DNA of 64,000 nt from Hungatella sp. (lineage in GTDB: Bacteria; Bacillota; Clostridia; Lachnospirales; Lachnospiraceae): NCBI GenBank assembly GCA_009712635.1, contig WASS01000020.1:434001-498000 (forward strand), read 5' to 3'. Below are positions 56,238-62,573 of this stretch, one piece after another. The notes beneath the pieces were generated by a model. It was not told the origin of the DNA and did no database searches. It saw nothing but the letters and a program-made list of their open reading frames with translations. Numbering within the stretch: position 1 is the first letter of the stretch; every line of letters starts with the position of its first letter. The translations under genes and the position numbers were made by a program.

Positions 56238-57215
56238 ATGGAATACAGAATTTTAGGAAGATCAGGTATTAAGGTAAGTCCCATGGGAATTGGGAGCTGG
56301 GCAATCGGGGGGCAATTTTACATGGATGAAAAAATTGACGGCTATGGACAGACAGACGATGAAACATCCATAAAGGCCATTCAGACTGCCCTGGATCTTG
56401 GGATCAATTTTATTGATACATCGGATGCATATGGGATTGGTCACAGTGAATCAGTAATTGGAAAGGCATTGGAAGGAAGAAGAAATGAGGTGGTTCTTGC
56501 AACAAAATTTGGCTATATGGGAAATGAGGCCACCCGAACGCTGAAAGGTTATAATGTGGCTCCCGGATATATTGAAAGAGCCTGTGAAGCCTCCATGAGG
56601 CGTTTAAAAACAGATATTATTGATTTGTATCAGCTTCATGTCTGGGAAATCGGATTGTCAGAGATAGACTGTGTCGCAGAGACCCTGGATCGTATGGTAG
56701 AGAAAGGAAAAATCAGAACGTACGGCTGGAGTACTGATTTAGTAAATGGAGCAGGGCTTTTTTCAGAAAACTTAAATTGTTCTGCCATTCAGCATCAGTT
56801 AAATATCCTTCAGGATGCCCCTGAAATGCTCCGGCTTTGCGAAGAAAGAAATCTTGCAAGTATCAACCGCAGTCCTCTTGCCATGGGCTTTTTAAGTGGA
56901 AAATTTAATCAAGACTCTGTACTCACCTCTGATGATGTAAGAGGTGCAGGCCATTCCTGGACCGAAGATATTTTTAAAAATGGAAGGCCTGCACCAGAAG
57001 TTTTAGAGAAACTAAATGCAGTACGGGAAATTCTTACCAGCAACGGAAGAACCCTGGTACAGGGGTCTCTCGCATGGATCTGGGCAAAAAGTAATGCGAC
57101 CATTCCGATCCCTGGCTTTAAAACACCGAAACAGATAATGGAAAATGCCAAAGCGATGGAATTTGGTGCGCTCACCCGGGAACAAATGATAGAAATTGAC
57201 CTGCTTTTAAATTAA
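56238..57215 (+). CDS. Aldo/keto reductase
   Basis: 325 residues of the AKR barrel. The catalytic tetrad is visible as D in FIDTSDAYG (D53, Y58), K in TKFGY and H in YQLHVWE. The C-terminus IPIPGFKTPKQIMENAKAM holds the NADP-binding segment. It would reduce aldehydes or ketones with NAD(P)H; substrate unknown. AAGGAGGTAATTCA lies before ATG 56238. The stop codon overlaps the stop of the convergent receptor gene by two bases. Confidence 0.9.
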   Translation: MEYRILGRSGIKVSPMGIGSWAIGGQFYMDEKIDGYGQTDDETSIKAIQTALDLGINFIDTSDAYGIGHSESVIGKALEGRRNEVVLATKFGYMGNEATRTLKGYNVAPGYIERACEASMRRLKTDIIDLYQLHVWEIGLSEIDCVAETLDRMVEKGKIRTYGWSTDLVNGAGLFSENLNCSAIQHQLNILQDAPEMLRLCEERNLASINRSPLAMGFLSGKFNQDSVLTSDDVRGAGHSWTEDIFKNGRPAPEVLEKLNAVREILTSNGRTLVQGSLAWIWAKSNATIPIPGFKTPKQIMENAKAMEFGALTREQMIEIDLLLN

Positions 57216-58333
57216 TTTCCTGCTTTTACAATATCCTCTGCCTGGGCATCGGTAAGCTGTACATGATAAAAAAGATCATAAAATCCTTTTATGTCAGCCG
57301 TTATATCTTCCTGATACTGCTCGGGATAAACCAGATTGCCCAGCCAGAGAATACCGATCATTCGGTTGACGGAAGGAGGATTACTCATAAAGCTGTAAGG
57401 TGCTGACGGAATCAGATAAATATGACCTTCCTTCACAGCATTTAATTCTGACCAGACGGGGTCCGTTGTAATCGTCTGATAGAGGGCGGTTGAATCTGCC
57501 AGAATTATATCCGGCTGCCAGAGAAGAAGCTGTTCCATGGACACTTCACTTCCGCCTCCGCTTGACGTTTTCTCCACCTTAGCCGCATTCTCAGCACCGA
57601 TCTGTTCTATTACACGGGCATGTATGGATCCTTCTGCATTGGTGTGAAGTCCATTGTCTCCGCTTGCAAAATAAACGGATTTCTTTTGGTCTGCTCCTAA
57701 GGAGGCCTTGGCTTCTTCCGATTTTTTCATTGTGTTATTACAGTAATCAGCGAGTTTTGCAGCCTGAGCCGTCTCACCTGTAATTTCTCCCAGCATCTGA
57801 TAGGCTGAACTCATGGAATTTAAGTCTGCCTCAATAAATACCACGGGTATTCCAAGCTGTTTGGACAATGCATCCATATCTTCCTTAACGGTCTTTTTTG
57901 CCTCACCGATATCAATGATCACATCTGGTTTTGCGGCTATTAAAGCTTCCATATTCAGATTGGCATTCTTCCCATAAAATTGTCCGAACTTGGGAAGCCC
58001 CCAGTATTTTTCATCAATATACTTCCTGGCACCATCTGAAAAATCTGATGCCAGACCTGCCAGCTTGTCAGGAGCAATCGTGTAAAGGACGATCTGAGCC
58101 AGCGGACCAGATGGCGCAATTTTCTGAATTTCTTCCGGCAGTGTTACCTCCCGTCCTGCCGAATCGGTAAACACCCGTGTTTTTTCTCCGGTGCTCTCTG
58201 ATGTTGGTACCGTGGCAGTCATTTCAGTCTGCACAGCAGTTGTTTCCCTGATTTCTGTCTTTTGACAGCCGTAAATCAGAAATGTAGTACAAAGTGCCGC
58301 TGTCAGAACTAAACCCCTTTTATACGTTCTCAT
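57212..58333 (-). CDS. Metal/oxyanion-binding lipoprotein of a FecB/TroA-type ABC importer
   Basis: About 373 residues. A lipoprotein signal with LIYGC marks cell-surface anchoring; the body is a helical-backbone class III binding protein (RVFTDSAGREVTLP, PDVIIDIG, GSEVSMEQLLLWQPDIILAD). Homologues bind siderophores, cobalamin, haem, and, in MolA, molybdate/tungstate. Cluster context favours molybdate or tungstate (inference). ATG at 58333 lies four bases after GGAGG. Last gene of the cluster. The stop overlaps that of the convergent aldo-keto reductase gene. Confidence 0.85.
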   Translation of the reverse strand: MRTYKRGLVLTAALCTTFLIYGCQKTEIRETTAVQTEMTATVPTSESTGEKTRVFTDSAGREVTLPEEIQKIAPSGPLAQIVLYTIAPDKLAGLASDFSDGARKYIDEKYWGLPKFGQFYGKNANLNMEALIAAKPDVIIDIGEAKKTVKEDMDALSKQLGIPVVFIEADLNSMSSAYQMLGEITGETAQAAKLADYCNNTMKKSEEAKASLGADQKKSVYFASGDNGLHTNAEGSIHARVIEQIGAENAAKVEKTSSGGGSEVSMEQLLLWQPDIILADSTALYQTITTDPVWSELNAVKEGHIYLIPSAPYSFMSNPPSVNRMIGILWLGNLVYPEQYQEDITADIKGFYDLFYHVQLTDAQAEDIVKAGN

Positions 58334-58363
58334 AAATCCTCCATTCTGCCTTTGAAGCAATGT

Positions 58364-59107
58364 TTATTTTTTAGTGATACGAACCGGAGTACCGGCGCGG
58401 ACCACTGCTTTCCGCTCTTTGTTTTTAACAAGTTCTTCCAGCTTTTCTCTGTCCCGTATCAAAGTTCCGGCAAGCTCGCTGACACCAAAATCAAAAAGCC
58501 CTGGTGCCAGGGGAATGCTTGGCCCTACTAAAATTATTTTGGAATTCCGGGCTAAGTAAAGTAATCTCGGCAATGTTTTATTTACCAGTGTAAATCCGGT
58601 AATAAATACGTATTCCATGTCCTTAAGGAGAAACTCACATGCAGTATCGGGATAATCATTCTCTCCCGGATCCCGTTCAAGGACAATGCAGGTACCGGTT
58701 TCCTTTAAATATTCCTCGGCATAACGGAAATGACCGATCGTTGCAACCTTTTTACCCCTGAAATCTGATTTATGTGCCAAAAATGTATCTTCGCCGGACA
58801 GCATGATAATCTTACCTGTATTTTCAAGATGTTTCAATGACTCCTGCTGATTGTAATAAGCATTTATTGCTGCTGCACCAATACTGGCCTCTGTGAAATT
58901 CCAGGATTTTATTAAGCCCGCCGCTTCTTTCCAGGACATCTCTCTCACATCTTTCCCAATACTCTTAATGGTACACAAAGGATTGGTGGCAGCTGCTCCC
59001 ATCCCCCCTCCTGCTGTTACCAGTGTGCAGTAAGTTCCGGTGAGATAACCGCTCACCTTTACATCGTCCGGAATGGGGTCTATGAGACAGTCGTACAATT
59101 CCCACAT
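58364..59107 (-). CDS. DUF4213/DUF364 protein, putative heavy-metal chelation family
   Basis: About 247 residues. The N-terminal ~70 residues (DVKVSGYLTGTYCTLVTAGGGMGAAATN) match the enolase-N-like DUF4213 fold, and the rest (VATIGHFRYAEEYL, ERDPGENDYPDTACEFLL, VFITGFTLVNKTLPRLL) the DUF364 Rossmann-like domain, for which a role in heavy-metal chelation has been proposed. No enzymatic activity is established. ATG at 59107, eight bases after AAGGAG, lies 28 bases inside the ATPase gene, so translation is coupled to it. Confidence 0.85.
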   Translation of the reverse strand: MWELYDCLIDPIPDDVKVSGYLTGTYCTLVTAGGGMGAAATNPLCTIKSIGKDVREMSWKEAAGLIKSWNFTEASIGAAAINAYYNQQESLKHLENTGKIIMLSGEDTFLAHKSDFRGKKVATIGHFRYAEEYLKETGTCIVLERDPGENDYPDTACEFLLKDMEYVFITGFTLVNKTLPRLLYLARNSKIILVGPSIPLAPGLFDFGVSELAGTLIRDREKLEELVKNKERKAVVRAGTPVRITKK

Positions 59108-59886
59108 ATCTGGTTCTCCTTTCCAGGCATACATATCTTTCTGCCGCTGCCTTCATCCTTATAAATATCAATCGGCACCTGATAAAGGCTCTCAAGAAGC
59201 TCTTTTGTCAATACTTTCGAAGGTTCTCCCAACGCTTTCACACTTCCCTCCATCATGACCATAGCCTGATGAGCAAAATAAAAGGCGTGCTCCGGATTAT
59301 GAGTGGACATTACAACCAGATATCCTTTTTCAGATAAATTCTTTAACTCCCTCATAACTCTGATCTGATTTCCGTAATCCAGACTGGCACAAGGCTCGTC
59401 CAGCAATAGAATTCTGGCTTTCTGAGTAATTGCCCTTGCTATCAGTACAAGCTGCTGCTCACCGCCGCTTAGCTGACTGTAAATCCGATTCTTTAACCCT
59501 TCAATTCCTATCATTTTCAGTGCCTCCAGGGCTTTTTCTCTCTCCCTTTTTCCAGGAGAACCAAACAGAGACAGAGAGGCTGCGGTTCCCATCATGACCA
59601 TATCAATCACTGGATAAGCAAATACAAAATTATGATTCTGTGGAATATATGCAATCTTTTTAGCAAGCTCCCGTTCCGAATAGTCGTTCAGACTTATATC
59701 ATCAATGAGAATTGTCCCTTGAAAGCCCTTTAAAAAACCCAGGATACAACGAAACAAGGTACTCTTACCTGCCCCATTTTTTCCAAGAACACAGATTAAC
59801 TGTCCCCCTCTTAGTGTAAAAGAGGTTCTTTTTAAGACCGGATGCTTTTGATAGGAAAATTCCAGATCCTTAATCATCAGTTCCAT
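59080..59886 (-). CDS. FecE/MolC-type ABC transporter ATP-binding protein
   Basis: 268 residues. Walker A GKNGAGKS, signature LSGGEQQLVLIARAI, Walker B ILLLDEPCASLD and the H-loop STHN are all intact. It is the FhuC/FecE/MolC/BtuD type of ATPase that pairs with FecCD permeases. The C-terminus holds three cysteines (ICMPGKENQICGNC); part of this is encoded in the overlap with the next gene and its significance is unclear. GGGAGGACATT precedes ATG 59886. Confidence 0.9.
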   Translation of the reverse strand: MELMIKDLEFSYQKHPVLKRTSFTLRGGQLICVLGKNGAGKSTLFRCILGFLKGFQGTILIDDISLNDYSERELAKKIAYIPQNHNFVFAYPVIDMVMMGTAASLSLFGSPGKREREKALEALKMIGIEGLKNRIYSQLSGGEQQLVLIARAITQKARILLLDEPCASLDYGNQIRVMRELKNLSEKGYLVVMSTHNPEHAFYFAHQAMVMMEGSVKALGEPSKVLTKELLESLYQVPIDIYKDEGSGRKICMPGKENQICGNCTTVS

Positions 59887-59898
59887 AATGTCCTCCCT

Positions 59899-60915
59899 CT
59901 AAAGCCTGTTCCCTTCCTTTAAAATCAGATACAGGAAAAATGGCGCGCCTACAAACGCGGTCAGAATCCCAATGGGTATCTCACTGGTTGTAATCAGTCT
60001 CGCAACGTTATCAACAATCAGAAGAAAGCTTCCTCCCATTAAAAGTGAGGCTGGTAAAAGCCGCCTGTAATCGCTGCCAACCAGCATACGGGCCAGATGA
60101 GGGACGACCAGTCCCACCCAGCCGATTAAACCACTTACGGATACGGATGCAGATGTAATGAGGGTGGCTCCAAGTACAACTGCCAGCCTGAGCCGCCCTG
60201 TATGAATACCCATACTCCTTGCCTCTTCATCCCCCAGGCTTAATATATTGATTCTCCATCTGAGAAGATAAATAGGGATAATGCCCAATATAATCCATGG
60301 AGCCGCAAAGAAAACATCCTTCTGGCGAATGGACGCAAGGCTCCCCATAAGCCAGTATGTAATCACCGGAAGTGTATTGGTTGGATCTGCTACAAGCTTG
60401 ATGAAGGAAACCGCCGCATTGGCAAGAGAACTTACCATAATACCGGAAAGTACCAGTCCCAACACCTGATTATAAGGAACACGGCTGCTTACAATACACA
60501 CAATCCCCACAGCAGTTAAACCAAAGATAAATGCGCATAAGGAAACGCCTCCATATCCCAGAGAAAAAAACAATCCGAAAGCCGCGCCAAATCCAGCGCC
60601 TGATGATGCTCCCAGGACATCAGGCGAAACCATGGGATTCTTAAAAATGCCCTGATAAGCTGCTCCGGCAAAGGAAAGTCCTGCTCCAATCAGTGCCGCC
60701 ATCAATACTCTTGGAAGCCGGACATTAAAAATAACCGTTTCAACCTGTGACGGCCAGGTTACTTCAATGGAAAAAACCCGTGACAGCAGGACTTTCGCCA
60801 GCGTCGCCGGGTAAACAGGATAACGTCCCAGAAGGAACGAACCAAAAAAGCAAACCACAAATACCCCACCGATTATAAAAAGCCGATTGTTATAACGTTT
60901 CTCCCTGTCTTCCAC
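59899..60915 (-). CDS. FecCD-family ABC transporter permease
   Basis: 338 residues with about nine to ten membrane segments. FecCD hallmarks: RLPRVLMAALIGAGLSFAGAAYQG, NPMVSPDVLGASSGAGFGAA and the cytoplasmic LIGWVGLVVPHLARMLVG. The family imports siderophores, cobalamin, haem and, in MolB, molybdate. GTG at 60915 with GAAGGGA upstream; two bases after the NTPase gene stop. Confidence 0.92.
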   Translation of the reverse strand: MEDREKRYNNRLFIIGGVFVVCFFGSFLLGRYPVYPATLAKVLLSRVFSIEVTWPSQVETVIFNVRLPRVLMAALIGAGLSFAGAAYQGIFKNPMVSPDVLGASSGAGFGAAFGLFFSLGYGGVSLCAFIFGLTAVGIVCIVSSRVPYNQVLGLVLSGIMVSSLANAAVSFIKLVADPTNTLPVITYWLMGSLASIRQKDVFFAAPWIILGIIPIYLLRWRINILSLGDEEARSMGIHTGRLRLAVVLGATLITSASVSVSGLIGWVGLVVPHLARMLVGSDYRRLLPASLLMGGSFLLIVDNVARLITTSEIPIGILTAFVGAPFFLYLILKEGNRL

Positions 60916-60917
60916 TT

Positions 60918-61517
60918 TTAAATCCCTTCTCTTAGATATTTTAATATTTTCTCCCTGACTGCCTCCTCATCCTTACGGTGATAGGTCAGCAGCTGATTGT
61001 GAGGACTCATTTTAACGGCTTCTTCCAGCTCATCACGCAGATGGGAAGCAGAAAAGTTTCCTCCGTTGCGGGCCATCATCATTGCAAGATTATTCCGGCT
61101 CTTAATGACCCCAATGCAGGGCTTTGGACCATTTATGGAGGCGTAAACCGCTTCCATAAACCCAGGAATCAAAAGTTCAACTCCGCCAATCTCATCCATT
61201 AAAATCAGCTTATGATCTCCATGGCTGGTAAGAAGTTTTCTGCCTTCCTTTTGAAATACTTCCGGATATGACACCATTCCTTCTATCGTACGTCTAAGGA
61301 AGATATTGGTAAGCCCCTCCTCATAACAGACTTTAGGCTCCCACTCCTCTTTTGCAGATGCCAGCCGGAAACCAACGGTATCCCCACTTTCATTCACCAG
61401 CCGTTGGGAAAAAAATCCGCCTGTAACAGCCCGATATGGATTCAGGCACTGAAAAAGAAGTGTGGTCTTGCCCTCTCCCGAATCTCCTGTTAAAAAAAGA
61501 CTTTTTCCCTGTTTCAT
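60918..61517 (-). CDS. THEP1-type nucleoside-triphosphatase
   Basis: About 199 residues. Walker A GDSGEGKT at about residues 11-18 and Walker B LILMDEIGGVEL identify the NTPase_1/THEP1 family, which hydrolyses nucleoside triphosphates in vitro; the biological role is unknown. A possible role here is metal-cofactor or nucleotide handling for the cluster (inference). ATG at 61517, seven bases after GGAGG, overlaps the stop of the upstream gene by one base; a GTG at 61520 is an alternative. Confidence 0.85.
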   Translation of the reverse strand: MKQGKSLFLTGDSGEGKTTLLFQCLNPYRAVTGGFFSQRLVNESGDTVGFRLASAKEEWEPKVCYEEGLTNIFLRRTIEGMVSYPEVFQKEGRKLLTSHGDHKLILMDEIGGVELLIPGFMEAVYASINGPKPCIGVIKSRNNLAMMMARNGGNFSASHLRDELEEAVKMSPHNQLLTYHRKDEEAVREKILKYLREGI

Positions 61518-62443
61518 CACAAGCCCTCCTTAAAATATTTTAAAAACAGTTCTTCTGCCTTCTCTTTTAACTCTTTTTCCAGTGCCATATAGTTTTCCAT
61601 CAAAGCCAATGCCTTGGGCGTAAGCTGGGAAAATCCACCCTCCGATCCACCTGACTGTGTAATCAAAAGTGGATACCCCAGCTGGTTTTCTGCATTTTTT
61701 AACAGTTTAAAACCCTTGCTGTAAGACATATTCATCTGGCGGCATGCGGTCTGCATTGACCCTGCATGCTCAATCAGCCTGAGAAACTGTGCCATGTCGG
61801 GACCAAAAAATGCTTCATCTAATTCAAAAGACAGACTGACTGCGGGATGGACTACAGTCTGTCCTACAGCTGGATATCTGACAGCATCGTGATGTGTTTC
61901 AACTGCTTCGATGATTCCTTTATCGTCCACCGGGATTTCCTGCATCAGCCTATCTACTTTTTCCTGTCTCAGAGCCCCTCCCAGTCCTCTTTCCCCCCGG
62001 TATGAGAGTAGGACCGGAATCAGTTCTTTATGAATCATAACGGGATGCCCCCTTCTTCCATCATATACGGGACAGGAGGCTTTCCCATTGCATTTCATAA
62101 TCGTTTTAATTGTTTCAGGAAGAAGCAATGGGAATTTGGGTGGAAGAATTAAAATTCTGTCACACAGATCTTCTATGTAGCGAAGACCCATTCCAACGCT
62201 GTCAAACATCTGGGAGTTTTCGTACTCCTCATTTCTTAAGCATATCACCCGTAATTTGGAAATGTGCTTTTCTACTTCCTTTGCATCCTGGCCGGTAATC
62301 ACCACAATGGGATCAACACCGCACCGCTTTAATGTCACTATGATCTTTCTGATCACTGTAGTATGACCAATTGGCAGCAACGGACTAAATCCATTGGCAG
62401 AATGATGATTGCCTGCTGCGGTAATAACAGCACCTGTCTTCAA
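61517..62443 (-). CDS. MobA/MocA-like nucleotidyltransferase domain (degenerate) fused to a ModE-type winged HTH
   Basis: 308 residues. Residues 1-190 follow the MocA/MobA-like NTP-transferase fold, but the substrate loop reads AAGNHHSANGFSPLLP instead of AAGxSxRMGxxKPLLP (Arg and Lys lost) and the metal-binding GDMP/VDIP box is PPKFP (101-105), with the Asp absent. Residues 203-285 are a ModE-type winged helix (IEHAGSMQTACRQMNMSYSKGFKLL, then the wing SGGSEGGFSQLTP). No molybdate-binding MOP domain is present. I infer a molybdenum- or nucleotide-sensing regulator rather than an active enzyme. TTG at 62443 follows AGGGGG by 8 bases. First gene of the six-gene cluster. Confidence 0.8.
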   Translation of the reverse strand: MKTGAVITAAGNHHSANGFSPLLPIGHTTVIRKIIVTLKRCGVDPIVVITGQDAKEVEKHISKLRVICLRNEEYENSQMFDSVGMGLRYIEDLCDRILILPPKFPLLLPETIKTIMKCNGKASCPVYDGRRGHPVMIHKELIPVLLSYRGERGLGGALRQEKVDRLMQEIPVDDKGIIEAVETHHDAVRYPAVGQTVVHPAVSLSFELDEAFFGPDMAQFLRLIEHAGSMQTACRQMNMSYSKGFKLLKNAENQLGYPLLITQSGGSEGGFSQLTPKALALMENYMALEKELKEKAEELFLKYFKEGL

Positions 62444-62456
62444 ACCAATTCCCCCT

Positions 62457-62486
62457 ACCGTTATATTTTTAAAAACAATACGCTAT
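62457..62486 (-). promoter_or_regulatory. Candidate ModE-like operator in the cluster leader
   Basis: Minus-strand ATAGCGTATTG ... AATATAACGGT straddles the start of transcription. The right arm resembles the TATAACG end of the ModE box and the left arm has CG-TAT, but the symmetry is weak. Confidence 0.3.
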
Positions 62487-62490
62487 CCTG

Positions 62491-62519
62491 ATTATAATTG
62501 ATTGGAAAATATTTGTAAA
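62491..62519 (-). promoter_or_regulatory. SigA promoter of the metal/oxyanion cluster
   Basis: Minus-strand TTTACA (62514-62519), exactly 17 bases, TATAAT (62491-62496). The leader to TTG 62443 is about 40 bases. Confidence 0.8.
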
Positions 62520-62531
62520 CCCGAAAAAGAC

Positions 62532-62567
62532 GAAAAAAACCCGGAACGAACTTTAATTCGTTCCGGG
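62532..62567 (-). terminator. Terminator of the NlpC/P60 hydrolase gene
   Basis: A perfect 11-base-pair stem (62540-62550 with 62557-62567), 6-base loop, and TTTTTTT on the minus strand. It begins seven bases after the stop codon. Confidence 0.92.
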
Positions 62568-62573
62568 ATTCTA

